From contig JABYQS010000118.1 of the NCBI GenBank assembly GCA_022592435.1, positions 55,211-119,210 on the forward strand: a stretch of 64,000 nucleotides of DNA, read 5' to 3'. The notes beneath the pieces are model-generated. The model was not told the DNA's origin. It worked only from the letters and a program-made list of their open reading frames with translations, and did no database searches. This document shows, in pieces, positions 1-12,170 of the stretch (position 1 is the first letter of the stretch; each line of letters starts with the position of its first letter). The translations under genes and the position numbers were made by a program. The DNA is from Cerioporus squamosus. Its lineage: Eukaryota; Basidiomycota; Agaricomycetes; Polyporales; Polyporaceae.

Positions 1-2440
1 GTCATGGCGCAAACTCGAAAGGAACACGCTCACCGTGACCGTTGCACCCTTGCGATCCGCCCTCGAATATAAAGACGTCTCTCCGAGCCGGCGCGCCGTC
101 CGGAGCAGCGGACGAACATTCGCGCTGGATACGACCGTCCGGTGAGGCGTTGCAATGAGTTCTGTGTGCAGTTTACAAGACAGAGCTACTAGTACAAAAT
201 CAGAACAAAGACTCTGTAGTGTAGCCTACTGGATACGCACAGGCTCACCCAATGCAGACAACGTTCGATACCCTCCAACCCACGCTGTCTGAATGGCTCT
301 GTGACGGATCGTCAAAGGAAGCAAGATGTCGTCCGGACAAGCGCGAAGTACTCGGAGTCGGGACTTCCGGACGCACCTCGACTCCTATGCGGCCAGACCC
401 TGTGAGCTTCCCCGTCGCAACGGAACGAATCCTCTTCGGGCGGCGTGTAACGGCGACTCGAGCTCGCGAAGATGTTGGCCTCTGTATGGGCTCGGCCGCT
501 CTCTGTTCCGGAGACACTATCGGTGCAGTTCTCCTTCACCATTCAAGTCAGAGATTGCGCGGACACGTGCAGAGCGAGAGAACATACCTGTGCAGTCACT
601 GCTCGACTTCGAAGGGAAGCGAGAGCAACCTGACGAGAGATCCTGTGGCGCACGAGCTTGCTGCCTGACGATGCAACCTTCTCTGCTCGGATCCCGCCGT
701 TGTTCTCGATGTATTGCCCACGACCTACGAGTTAGAACAGCCGGGACATGCACGATGGCGCGGTGGACTTACCACCCACATGTAGCGACTGTTGACATCG
801 TACGCTAGTCGAGACGTCAACTCGGCTGCTTGTGCCTGACTGCTGCTTTCCAGGGCGACCGACCAAGTAAGCGTCATGTCGGTAGAGCCAGACGAAGTGC
901 GTCGAGCCAGATCGGCAGCCGTGTGCGCGCGTAGACTCCTGTCTGCGAGTCCGTGGTTGCAGTATGCCTCCTGCCGTGCTGTCTGCTTCGTTACACTAGG
1001 CATGCAATGCAACACGTTAGAAGAAGAAAGCTTCGGGCGAGTGTGCACGACGGTCAAGATGATGCCTTCTCAGCGGCACCCGGAGGAATGGCGTCGAATT
1101 CGCCGCCGACCTTCAGGACTTCCAGTCGAGGAGCGAAGAGAAAGCGAACATCGTGGTCTGCCGTCGTGGCCCGTTCGCGTCGCTGGTCTGGTAGTACACG
1201 GATCACTGCCTGCGCACGTGCGTACTCCTCCGCCGCCGGTGCTTACTGTCTCCTTCGCAGCCTCGTGTTCCAGGATGTCTCGGGCATGTCAGACACGATA
1301 CTGCGCCGCGACGAGTCTGCCTGCGTGCATCTGCTTCCGGAGGAGGCGCGTCAGAGTGTGCATAAGAGAGCCGAAGAGACATTGCATACCTGCAGCGACT
1401 CGATCAAGGCCGTTCGACGTTCCCAGCTCAGCGTACCGACCGCTCTCGATGGACACCGAAGCGAGCACTGAGGCCGTCCGCCCTGACCGTGGCACACACG
1501 GCACGCGCCGCACGGCGGCTCTCCGCAGATGCATTCCGTCCGGCCGTCGTTCCCTCGAGTTTATCCGGCGGCCTTCGAGTTGTGTGTTGTCTGCTCTCGA
1601 GTCCTATTTGTTCAGGGGGATGCAGGACACAGGCGGTGAGGAGAGCGGCCGCACCGCGCATGATACCGTGAACGTACTGTCGGGAACGAGACGCCATCGC
1701 CGGTGGACGCGGCGAACCTGAGCGTGGGTGAGGGATGTCTCCCAACGAACTACCCGCCGGCTCGGAAAGCGAACAGGTCAGCCCTTGTGAGCGACCCGTT
1801 CCGTGCTTGTATCTACAGGTTCGACGCTGAGTACCAAATGCCTGCGCCCTTGTGTCTTCGTCTCTTGTTGCTGTTGGACTTGCGTCACGGTACGGAGACT
1901 CGACCGGTTCTTCTAGGTGGACGGACATGGCCATGCATCTGCAAGGATTGCGTGGGCGTGAGCATGAGCGTTACGCGAACATAGAGCTGTCCGAAGAGAT
2001 AGCCATACCTTCGAACTCCCGACGTCACGTATCCACGCCAGCCAGGAATACTGCGCGTCCGAGAAGGCCTTCCGTGCACCTCGAGACCCGGCACACCGAG
2101 GGCGCGATCCAAGCCGTCGTTCGGGTCCGGCGAGATCGACTCTCGTGCTGGCTGAGAGTCGAATGTGCGCGTGCTCGAAGTCCACGTACCTCGAATACAC
2201 GTTGCGAGGTCTGGCGTTGGATGTCCCACAAAGGCAGATCGCCGGGTCTGTGGACAAGCGTGCTGTATTGTCTACTGTGTGACAAGAGAAGAGTATGGAC
2301 TGGGTGCGCGGCCGATGGGACGGGGGTGCGTGTCGCAACGTCGATCGGGGATGATGCGGGCGTCGCAACTGGCAATGGAAGGAAGGTTAGTACCCACGCG
2401 TCGCTCCGAACTGGGAGCGCGGCTGCAGCCGCTAAGGACC

Positions 2441-2463
2441 GCGACGGCGACGGCGACGGCGTC
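2441..2463. repeat. Short GGCGAC microsatellite
   Basis: About four near-perfect copies of a GGCGAC hexamer in the gene-poor left flank. It is not inside any gene I can support. Confidence 0.6.
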
Positions 2464-2621
2464 AAGACCCAAACGTCATGCGACTGTACCTACCGTGTAC
2501 GGATGCTTACCTTCTCAGGACCGAACACGAAGAGCGGTGGCCTGTGCGGCTGCTCCGTGCGTGGTGTGTTTGTCCTGCGCCCAACGCGTATTAGTACCAG
2601 CTCGGACGCGTCGTCGCTCAC

Positions 2622-2650
2622 CATCCCCCCATCCCCCATCCCCCCATCCT
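2622..2650. repeat. C-rich CATCCCCC repeat
   Basis: Three to four imperfect copies of a C-rich octamer (CATCCCCC) in a pyrimidine-rich stretch of the left flank. It is simple sequence with no evident function. Confidence 0.55.
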
Positions 2651-4394
2651 CCCCTGCTCACCTGTGCTCGACCCGGCTTCGCCCACTCCGTATCCCTTCG
2701 CTCCGCCGATTCCGACGCGTCCCGTCTGCATCTGTCAACTCCAGCGTCGTCCGCATCCCTCTCGTCGCTGCACAGCGTCGCCGTTCACGCCGTCGACGAC
2801 GTCTTTGCCGACACGACGGACTAGGACGCCTTCGCGCTGCACATCCGGTTGCTCCCAGGTCAGTGCGACGTTCACCCCGAATTCGAGCACGCGTGAGCTT
2901 ACCATGCGCGTCGTTGCTTCCCTGGACAGGGATTCACTGCCCATGATGGTCTTGCTACCGTAGGACCGCGTAGGGCGTCGGGTGGGCCGCTGTGCAGGGT
3001 TGTCGCGGTGGTTGGCTGAGTAGTAAGTAGCAACTTGTATGTTGACTTGTGCTCGCCGTCGTGTAGCGGGATGCGTAGGTCTTGTACGCTGCGAACTTGC
3101 GCGATCCCGTGCTACTCGGTTCGTAGCACCTCGGCATGTTCTTGCTGTGCGTGTGGAGGAGTAAGGTCCGGTCAGACACGAGTGGTTGCCGCAGATACTC
3201 ATGATTGAACTCACCTGGGCGCCGCAGACGTCCAGTTCGTAGCTCACGCGGGCGGCAGTACGCGGCATTCGGGTGTGATACTGAGAAATGAGAGAGCACG
3301 CGGGGCACGGTCGGATTTAGGACGCATGATCGACGGCAGAAGGAGGGCGGTAGTTGGTACGCACAGGACTCGCGGTTGCGCGCTGAGACGCGCAGTGTCT
3401 GGGATGAGTACTTGAGTCTGGGCCGGTCCTGCACAAGAAATGAACGCGCTTGGTACATACGATGGGTCGACGGGTTGTGTACATACCGCTTCGAAATGCA
3501 TCTGTTACATACCCATTGTCGCATACTGTCTGGTAGGGCGGGCGCAGTAGGAAGACTCGGGACGCAGAGCGCCACAGCGACAGCCTGTGCTGGAGTACGA
3601 CGCCCGGCGCGTGCAACGGCGAACTTGTGCGTTGCGCAGGGGATCGCAGGTCGGCGTGGGTAGGCGTGCGAGGACGGAGAGAGCAGGAATCGGGATGCGG
3701 AACGCGGGTGTGCATACAGCTGAGGCTTGCGCGCAAGTCGGCGTTGTGTGCGGGAAAGGGCGTTGAACGCATGCGCAGGAGGGATGCAGCGCAGGGTGAG
3801 GTGAGAGCGTCGTGCAGAGCAAGGAGCCGTGCGCAGGGCACGAGGCGAGTGCGAGCAAAGTGCGGGTCGCGAGTGCAGTCGCGAGTCGCAGGCCGTCGCA
3901 GGACGCGCCTCAGCAACGCTCGCTCGCCAGTGATGTCACCGTCGGTCGAACGAAGGTTCTCCCGCGCGGGGCTCGCGTCGGAGGTGGAACGATGGCGCAG
4001 CGGTCGCACTACCGTCGCAGCGTCTGGATAGCCGGGCCTGTCGCCGTGACGGGTGCGAGATAAGCAGCGACACGGATGACTGCCGCCGAGGCAATCTCCA
4101 GCGGCCATGATAAGCACGGCCTTCTGCTCACCAAGCCTGCCAGCCCGATGCTGGTCGGGAGTCGGGAGCCCGTCGTCTGCAGCGTGTTCGCTCGCTCTCG
4201 AGCACGGTCATCGCACGAGGAGGACCTCGACGAGGGAGAGGGCGGCCGAGAGCGGCAGCGTCGAACCAGAAGACAGGAGCGATCTGGATGCTCCACTTTA
4301 GTGTGCGGCCCAGACCGCCGCGAGTCCGGATTGATGGCGAGCATAATTCGCACCGCCCAACGTGAGGCGCCCGTGGGATGAACCACTTCGGACG

Positions 4395-4934
4395 CCTTTT
4401 GCATCTTTTGCCCTCCATCTCTTGCCACCCGACACCCACGTCCGCCCCCTCCCCGCCGGCCGTCGTGTCCCAAGAGGTCACCGTCCACGACAGCCCGCTC
4501 GCTGTCTCTCGTGGTGAGTACGCTGCTCCCCTCGTCGCGTCACCGCCGTCTCACACCGCCCGCGCCCAGGATCTGCCGTCTGCGCACCCCTTCCCTCGCA
4601 TCTGCGCCGGGATACCTACTGACGGCTTCTGGTGAGTCTCTCCGTTCCCCATCGCTCCATTCTCCCGTGGCGGGCGTCGGCTGACCAGCGGCGACCCCTA
4701 CATAGTTCGGTCTGCGTCGCTCGCTGCGCAGTGCTCCCCCGGTCCCTTTGCTCGCGTCCCAGCGACACCTTTTCCCTATACTTATCGTCTTCAACGCCTT
4801 CAACCCGCCGGTTCAGCGCTCCCAGGCCTCACCGCGAACGACGTCACTAAGCAGGTGAGTAAGCGCGTTGGTGGTCATCCGCGTCAGCCACAGGACCTGA
4901 TTGACTCCCACAGACCCCACAGACAGACATCCTC
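4395..4934 (+). promoter_or_regulatory. CT-rich leader of the CBM21 gene with possible 5'UTR introns
   Basis: This pyrimidine-rich stretch directly precedes the PP1-targeting gene. Three strong donors each have a pyrimidine-preceded AG downstream: donors at 4514, 4632 and 4856, with acceptors near 4569, 4816 and 4914. They read naturally as introns in a spliced 5' untranslated leader, although none is proven. No clear TATA box is visible. Confidence 0.4.
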
Positions 4935-7387
4935 ATGAGCACGGTACTCAACCTCCACACGTACGCCGCCCCCATGGACTACTACTCGCGGCACTCGAAC
5001 AGCGCGGGCGCGCCTCTCCCGCGCATCCCCCGTCGCTCGTCGTCGTCTCGGTCGTTCACCTTGGCCACCGTGTCCGCACCGACCACGCCTCCCGCCACGA
5101 TCCAGCGTATCGTGTCCGCGGAGGCACCCTTGGCAGGCACGTCCGCAGTGCCCACCGTCCTGGTTGTGCAGCCCCCGACTCCCCCTCGCGCCGAGCCCGC
5201 GCAGGACGACGCGTCAAGTTCGTCCAGCGGCTCTGAGTCGTACGTCGAGATGCACCCTCGCACGAAGCGCACCCGCACGCCCAAGATGCAACCCTTCCGC
5301 TCCCCCGCCGACTCGACTCCCACGCCCGCCGTGCTCAAGTCGAGAAGTGCGTCCCAGCTTGAGAAGGGTGTGGCGTTCCCCGCACGGCAGTCATCGGCCG
5401 AGGACACGTCAGGCAACGAAACTCCCCGCGCATCTTCGTCGAACCATTCGCCGCGTCCCAACCTGCATATCGACCTGGACGACCTCAAGAAGCCCCTTGC
5501 GCTCGGCGAGTCTTCGGCATCCGTTACGCTCACGACCAACGTCCGCGCGGAGGGTGCGAGCAATCGGGCATCCTCTGCGCCACAAGCGGGTGCGGCCAGC
5601 ATCGCACGGAAGAAGTCGGGTGAGCCACTGAAGTCCTCGCTCAAGTCGCGTCGGCCTGTCGTGCGCGGTGACCTCTCGGTCATCACCGGCGAGGCCCTGG
5701 CATCGACGAAGAGCGAGCCGAGCACGCCCATGGCGACGAAGTCCGTTCACTTCGACGCTCGCCTTGAACGCGTGAAGCTGTTCCTAGCCGAACAGAAGCC
5801 CCTCGCGATCTCGCGTGAAGGGTCGCCCACCGATACGAGCGGAACGGAGAGCGACTTTCCCAGCGCGATCTATGGGTCCAGGCGGGGAGAGGAGGAAGAG
5901 AAGACGCTTACGATGCAACTTACGAACAAGCCCGCGGTGCCTCGCGCAGATGCCGACCTCACGCTCGAGGATCTCACGTTGTCAGAAGACGGCACGTCCC
6001 TCAACGGTCGTGTACGTGTTCGCAACCTTGCGTTCGAGAAGTGGGTAGCGGTCCGCTTCACGGTGGACTCGTGGCAGACGACGAGCGAGGTGACCGCGAA
6101 GTACTTCGACTCGGTTCCTGGCGGTGTATTCGACCGGTTCTCGTTCACCATCCGCCTGGGCGACATGCTGGCGCGCATCGAAGAGAAGACGCTCTTCTTT
6201 GCGCTCCGGTATAACGTCGCTGGGCGGGAGATCTGGGACAACAACAACGGGGAGAACTACAAGGTCATCTTCGCCAAGGTTGCGCGTCCCCGTCCCATGC
6301 CCACGTCCACCTCGGAAAGTGGTCTTGCGTCCTTGAAGAGCAAGCTCGAGACCGTCGCGAAGGGCCAGGAGACCGTCGGCGGGTTTATGTCCCAGAGCAA
6401 GCGCAAGTCAGCGCCGTTCACGCTCGAGGCATCCACCTCGCTCTCTGCTCGGTACGACTTCGCTTCGTCGTGGAAGAGCCCGTGGACGCGTTCGCCGCCC
6501 ATGTCTACCACCCCGACGAAGAGCAGCCACTCGCGGAACGTCACGTATCCGAATGCCCTCTCGTATTTCCCTAAGCACGCGGGCAAGCAGGCGACGTTTG
6601 ACGACTCGCCGGTAGGCCGCCGCGAAGCCCTCACTCGCGGATCACCGCGCATCAACGATCCCTGGGACAGCCCGGTTGAGCGGCCGTCGTTTAACGCTAT
6701 CGCGGATCTGGACGACACCCCGATGCCGATTATGAGTCGCCGGAGGACAAAGGGCTCCCAGCGCGGGTACTTTGACCTCGGGGCAAGCCCGAGCGTGAGG
6801 CTTACGCCTACGGGATCTCCGACGCGCGGTGCATCGCCCAGCAGGGATGGCCCGGAGAGGACACCGGAGCCGCAGCGTGCGCTGACGGCCGGCGTGTGGT
6901 TCTTGGAGAGGGGAGGGAGCGAGGAAAGCACGCCGAGCGCGACATCCAACGAGGGGTCATCTGCGACGTCGTCGCCATCCGGGAGCCCAACAGAGGACCT
7001 GTCGTTCGGCTTTGGAGGCGTCCGCAGCCCGTCGGAGAGTGATAGCTACAGCTCGTTCTTGAACAAGTGCGTCTTTCCCTACCTCTTGTGGCGTTTGCGA
7101 GGTTGCTGACGGACGTCTTTGTGCACAGGTACTGCTATTACACCGGGGCGAGCGAGTCTTTCCTTGACCTGCCTCCTGAGGCAATTCACCGCTCGCACTC
7201 TGCGTCGAGCGTGGAGGAGTTCCTGTCGACGTCGCCCAACATGACATATTTGCTCTCGCCGGGCGAGACCCCGACGCGGTCGCCGAGCTACGACGACGTT
7301 GTGTCCATGAGCGGCACGACGACGCCCACGGCGCGCAGCTTCAGTTTCGGCATGAGCTCGCCCCAGCTGCTCTCCGCCGCGCATTAG
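4935..7387 (+). CDS. PP1 glycogen-targeting regulatory subunit (CBM21)
   Basis: Predicted 796-aa protein from two exons (4935-7066 and 7129-7387), with one 62-nt intron splitting an Lys codon. A PP1-docking RVxF-type motif, KSVHF, lies near residue 269. A CBM21 carbohydrate-binding domain covers roughly residues 340-450, with the family hallmarks KWVAVRFTVDSW, FSFTIRL, ALRYNVAG and WDNNNGENY. The rest is long Ser/Thr/Pro-rich, probably disordered sequence. In yeast (Gac1) and animals (PPP1R3) this architecture tethers protein phosphatase 1 to glycogen to activate glycogen synthase, so a cytosolic glycogen-targeting role is inferred. ATG 4935 is the first in-frame start after the spliced-looking leader. 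Long antisense frames under this gene are composition shadows. Confidence 0.88.
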
Positions 7388-9010
7388 ACCTAGACTTCTC
7401 AAGCTTCCAGGCTCGACTCCGCGTCTGCGTCTGCATCTAGAGTTCTCTCTTCTCTGGTCTTGTTTGTCTCTCCCGCCCTTACCCGATAGAGTGCGCCGAT
7501 TTTTGCTGGCCAGCCATGACTACCAAAAGTTGCATCTATATCCACACTGCGGACACTCCTCCCTGCGTCGCATAATCCGTCCTCTTTTCCAGTGTCCATA
7601 TACCGCTTCACGCCTCACAGCTTAACTTTATGTCGCGTCTTGCGCTTCCCTTTCCCCCTCCCCAACCATTTCATCCCATCTTCCTTCTCCATCTCACGTT
7701 GGCTCGATACGATCATTGACGACGAGTCCTACGTTCCCCATCTTCCGCCTCCCATCTCGGCCCTGAGGCCTGATCATTCTTGTTTGGTTTCCCATCTTCC
7801 ATGTTCCGTTCTCGTTCTCGTTCCCAGTTTCCATCTCATATACATATCACCCATCACGGATCTTGTCACCTGTCGAGAGCACCAGGCATCGATGTGTACA
7901 TGTAACATTACATATTCTTTTCCCCCTCCCCCCATGGCCAAGCTCCCCACCACCCAGTTCCAAGTTTGCGGCTTGCTCCTCCGTTCCCCGTTTCCCGTTC
8001 CCCGTATCGCGTTCACGGTTCCACGGACTCTTCTGCGCCCTCCCTCTTCCTCTTCTGCGCATCCACGCATCATGCATCATCCCATCGTGCACACCCATAT
8101 ACAGACCCGCAGACACAGATACATGCGTACATAGATAGATGGCGGTACCGTCCACCGTCCACCGTTCCCGGTCCCCGGCGCTGTCTGACTCAGTGTCCAG
8201 ACTCCATTCCATACCATCATCACCACCATCACCACCACCACCACCTCCTTCTTACGAGGCACGGTATCATAACGACTTGCAATGACGATTTTTTTTGCGT
8301 TTTTTCATACACGTAACTCGATGTTGTGCGTGCTTGCGTGCTTGCGACCTCCATCCTCGGCCTGTCGCTTCGTCGTTGGCGGGGACGGTGGGTTCCGGTA
8401 CCGGTATCTGAAGTCAGAGAATCTAATTACTGCCAGAAAGCATCGTCATCCGCGACGGGTACCGGTACGAGCTCGAGGCCCTGATTGCGTCATGGATGAA
8501 GCTTGTAGGCGGTCGCGCCTCGAGTCTCGACGGTCTCGGTGGTACTATGTACTAGCTTACGGTAAGTACGAGTGCGCCGTGTGGCCGCGGTCGGTCTGGG
8601 TGACGGTCATTTAGTGCACCGACAAGAAGCACATCCGTGTGATTTCTGGGATCGCAGTGTGCGGTCCGGGTTGTGGCCGCATTTGTCCCGTTCGGTGCCG
8701 TTCTCTGGGCGTCCTAGGAAGTGGGGGCCGGCGCCTAGGTTACCAAATGCGCTGCTGCTGTCGAGGCGCGCCGGAAGATCGGCGCGGGCACGCAATCCTG
8801 AGGAGGCGCCGAGCAAAGCCGGGCCTCGGTGGCTGCTTACTGTGCTTGCCACTTCTCCTCGACGTCGGTCTTCGCTTCCCTGGCTCAGACTTTTCTTGCG
8901 TGTCCTGTGCTTCTCTTCTTTTCTTCTCAAGTGACCGCTCGCCGGCTCGGGATTGGGAGATACGCAACAAAGGGGGTTGACTGAGGTTGACCAGCAAAAG
9001 TGAAACAGTC
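7388..9010. other. 3' flank and intergenic DNA with pyrimidine-rich repeats
   Basis: No gene is recognised. The stretch from about 7600 to 8190 is strongly pyrimidine-rich, with imperfect GTTCCC-type repeats (around 7797-8030 and 8150-8180). It probably contains the 3' UTR of the CBM21 gene. The rest should include the COX17 promoter, but I see no clear TATA box. Confidence 0.5.
8213..8246. repeat. CAT/CAC trinucleotide microsatellite
   Basis: About eleven consecutive CAT or CAC triplets in intergenic DNA between the CBM21 gene and COX17. Confidence 0.8.
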
Positions 9011-9404
9011 ATGTTCGCGTCGGTAAGTCCCTCCCTGCGTGAGTTCGTGCGGGAAGCGTCACGGATGCCAACGTCGTTTCGTACGCTCGTAGATCAGCTC
9101 ATGGTGGGGAGGCTCGTCCACCCCGACTCCCGCGGCCCCAGAAAAGCCGTACGACCCCACGGACCCCAAGCAGAACCCGCTGAATCCGAAGGGCTTGAAG
9201 CCGTACGGTTCCTCTCCTCTTCTGGTGCGACGAAAGCAAGTGAATGACGGATTGCGAACTTTCAGATGTTGTGCGTGCCCAGAGACCAAGTCCGCGCGGG
9301 ACGACTGCTTCTTGAAGGCGAACCCCGGAGAGGCGGATGAGAAGTGCAAGGAGCTCGTCCAGAAGCACATCGCGTGCATGCGGGGGTACGGGTTCAAGAT
9401 CTAA
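9011..9404 (+). CDS. COX17: Cytochrome c oxidase copper chaperone Cox17
   Basis: Three exons (9011-9022, 9093-9202, 9266-9404) give an 86-aa protein, close to the usual family length. The C-terminal half has the copper-binding KPCCACPETK motif and twin CX9C segments (CPETKSARDDC and CKELVQKHIAC), ending in GYGFKI as in other Cox17 proteins. In the mitochondrial intermembrane space Cox17 hands Cu(I) to Sco1 and Cox11 for cytochrome oxidase assembly. The first exon is only 12 nt (four codons). The acceptor at 9092 was chosen because it keeps the frame and gives the aromatic-plus-glycine N-terminus common in fungal homologues. The second intron splits the Pro codon just before the Cys-Cys pair. 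Family assignment is certain; the N-terminal splice is less so. Confidence 0.93.
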
Positions 9405-9779
9405 TTCTGCAATGGGGAGGCAGGAAGAGCCGTCTGCTTGCGGCTTATATGTATGCGGTCCGTGCTCCCATCATTGTTTGTATCATACATCATCCATAAT
9501 CCTGCACCATGTACACACCACTCCTGTTCATACTTCTACACGGTGCGCGTACGACTCCTGCTGTGTGACCCACTCCCTCTCGCCCGTGCACGCAGCATAG
9601 TATATTGCCACATTATTTACTCATGCGATGCAGGCTTTCTATCGTGCATCGTCCCGCCCCACATAGACAACCGACTCCCTGCAATACTGCGATGATACAT
9701 TACACTGGTACAATGATGAGAGGATAATAAGTGTGCTTGCGATGTCTGTATTGGCACTCTATGCACTTGCGTGATAACC
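9405..9779. other. Convergent 3' ends of COX17 and the RBR gene
   Basis: A 375-bp gap between two convergent genes. It holds AT-richer sequence suited to 3' untranslated regions and nothing else I can recognise. Confidence 0.5.
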
Positions 9780-11806
9780 TCAGTCCACCGGCTCAGTCCA
9801 CTCCCAACGCCCGTCCGCTAGGCCCTCAGCCGTGTCTTGCAACAGGATCTCATGTCGCCCGCGGACATACACCTGCAACAGAGTTAGCCCTGCGCAGACC
9901 AACTCCAGCGAGATATATCACGCACCGTCTTGTCCATCATGCGCTGTCGGAGGCTCTTCACGCTGTCCGCGTCCACGGGCTCGTCCAGTAGCTGCGAAAG
10001 ATCCTCGACCGCCTTCTCAAGATCTCTGCAAGGCATGTCAGTCGAGGATTCGGGACGCGCGGCAGCAGAGTACGCACGCTTGGATGTCCTCGAAGATCTG
10101 CTTCTGGTTGCCCGCAGCCAAGAAGTACGCCATCGCATACGACCACTTCAGCGTCACACGACACCTCGTGAGCTCGTTCACCGCATCGCGCATGAACGTC
10201 GACTGCGCACCAATGTCCGTCAACACTCTGGGAACTCAGACGGACATCGTGAACGCACCTCGATCCACGACATCTTGCTCGTCTCCTGCCACTCGACCAT
10301 CTTCTCTTCCGTGCGGGAGCAGAGCTCCTCATCGAGGCGCGCGGAGATCTCGTGGTTGTTGAACCGGTCAAAGTAGAATAGCCACTTATCCAAGTTCGCC
10401 CTCGCCGCCGTCTTCGTCTCGTCCGGGTCGGGCTCCTTCCACGCGTTGCACACATCGTTGTTGTACCCGTGCACGTCCCAGTTCTTCATGCAAAGCCAGC
10501 AGAACTGGAAGTTGCAATGGCGGCATAGGATACGGCTACAAAGCGTTTATGTCAGTAACAACATTTGCACGGCGAGGCCTCGTCGCGTGTAGGAAGCAGA
10601 CATGTATGCTTACTTGCACCCGCCGTTCTTCTCAATGTTGTTCTCGCACTTGGGACACGTGCGTGTGTTCGCCTTGATCCACTGGGAGGTGCCGGCATCC
10701 TCGCGCGCGTTCTTGAGCCACATCTTGACGAACTTGCAGATGAGCGGACGGTGATCCGAGTCGAAGCCGCAGCCAAAACAGAACACGTGGTCCCGGCCGC
10801 ATCTCACCGTCGGGACCTCCGTCGTGAGCGAGGACCGGACGCCCGGGGGACATGAGACCGTCTCCGAACAGCCTGGGTGCGGGCAGAAGCGGAGGTTCGG
10901 GTGCGCGCCGACATATGACTGCAGTATCAACTCCTTGTAGCTGCATCCACAGTCAGCACTGCGTGCACAGGTATGGAGGAAACCGCTACCGACCGGTCAT
11001 TAACACTAGGTTCGACGAGTTTAGCAATGGATCGCGAGTCGACCACGGTGCGACAGTGGTCATGCATGCACCGAAACGTACACTGGCCCTCGTCTTTGAT
11101 TTTGGACGTGACGTACGTCTGCCAACACGGCGTGCAGAACGAGTGGTTGCATCTGAGGCGGAACACAGCGGGTGGCTCGTCGTCGCAGCACACCGGGCAC
11201 ATGAACTCCGACGGCGGCGGCACTGGGGACTCTAGGCGTGCACGCTTCGCTGGGGGTGGACTTAGTTCCATGGAGTCGTCTCTGGGCTCGGGCTCTCCGG
11301 CGGCGTCGAGGACGCTGGTGGCGGACTCCAGGAACTGCTCGATGAGGCGGTCGGTGTTCCAGTTGAAGTAACGGAGTAGAATGGAGGCAATGGGGGTCTG
11401 CGAGCATCTCACACAGGGTCGCATGGATGCATATGTAGATCGGATTGGAGCACGGCATATACGGCGTATCGAGGACAGACGAAGTGAGAGTCAACTGGGA
11501 GTAGGAGACAGGAGACCGCGAAAGGTGCTGCACCTCTATACCAATGATGTTCGCTACGTGACTGACGTCGCTGTCTACAAGCTCTTGCAGCGCCGATGTC
11601 GAGAGGCTCTTGTGCTCGACCTCTCGGCTCTTGTTCTTCGCCTTGGGCTGCGGCAACGGCTCATCGTCGAAGTCAGAGTCGTTCGTGCCCTTGGCCAGAG
11701 GTCAACACCGTAGATTCAGCCAGCATCAGTAGTAGACGTTCCGTACATCTACCATAGAGCCATCCGAGTCGTAGAAGTCGCTAGCGGCGTCCGAATAGTC
11801 AGACAT
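9780..11806 (-). CDS. Ariadne-type RBR E3 ubiquitin ligase
   Basis: Eight exons encode about 550 aa. Order: acidic N-terminus (MSDYSDAASDFYDSDG), a UBA-like helical segment (HVANIIGIE, LLRYFNWNTDRLIEQF), RING1 starting CPVCCDDEP with CNHSFCTPCW, an IBR (RFCPHPGCSETV ... RCGRDHVFCFGC), RING2 (TCPKCENNIEKNGGC, then CRHCNFQFCWLC) and a helical Ariadne domain. RBR enzymes take ubiquitin from an E2 onto the RING2 Cys and then transfer it to substrate; Ariadne members work with neddylated cullins. The presumed active Cys is encoded at 10616-10618, directly before an intron. The residue two after it, normally His, reads as Arg. Other introns fall at 10941-10993 and 10613-10536, among other places. 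Divergent from PFS2. Confidence 0.9.
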
Positions 11807-12170
11807 AGTAGTAGAAGGTGGTAGTTCGGGAACAAGAGGTGGTCGCCGGGTGGGCGGATGACTACCTTGATGCTTTCATTGTATGGAGCTTTCCCAGGAT
11901 CATTACCGTTGATTACCGGTGTTAATTATGCTTCAGTAAGTTAATGGTTCCCACGAATAGAAAGGTTGACTAGGCCCTCTCAGAGGTACTTACTGAAGTC
12001 AACCTTCTCACCGTCTACGCCACCGTCCTTGTCAGCTGAAACTGCTCTCCGTCGTGCATTCACCTGCTTGACCCCTGCTTCCCGGACACCCTGGTAGCTA
12101 GGTCTTCACCCAAGAACACCGTCAGGCTTGTCGCAAACATACGCGGATACTGCCCTTCCTTGCCGCTACC
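11807..12170. promoter_or_regulatory. Divergent promoter between the RBR gene and PFS2
   Basis: 364 bp separate the start codons of two head-to-head genes, so the region should carry both promoters. It is AT-richer around 11880-11990. The imperfect pair of CTTACTGAAGTC- and CTTCAGTAAGTT-like segments (about 11930-12000) could form a weak inverted repeat. No TATA box is clear. Confidence 0.4.

Larger units (their letters stand above)
1..4394. other. Gene-poor left flank, no recognisable gene
   Basis: About 4.4 kb in which I recognise no protein family, tRNA or rRNA. Open frames occur on both strands in several frames at once, including one of 364 codons at 1852-2946. Their translations are rich in Arg, Ser and Thr and have no motif, no convincing splice structure and no compositional bias that separates one frame from the others. 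This fits stop-codon scarcity in GC-rich DNA. A fast-evolving or lineage-specific gene, or a noncoding transcript, cannot be excluded. Confidence 0.5.

Noticed and set aside
1852..2946. A 364-codon open frame in the left flank
   Set aside because: Arg/Ser/Thr-rich, low-complexity translation including simple repeats, no motif, and competing frames of similar length on both strands.
4982..5731. A 249-codon frame antisense to the PP1-targeting gene
   Set aside because: Shadow of a Ser/Pro-rich coding region; no domain or splice logic.
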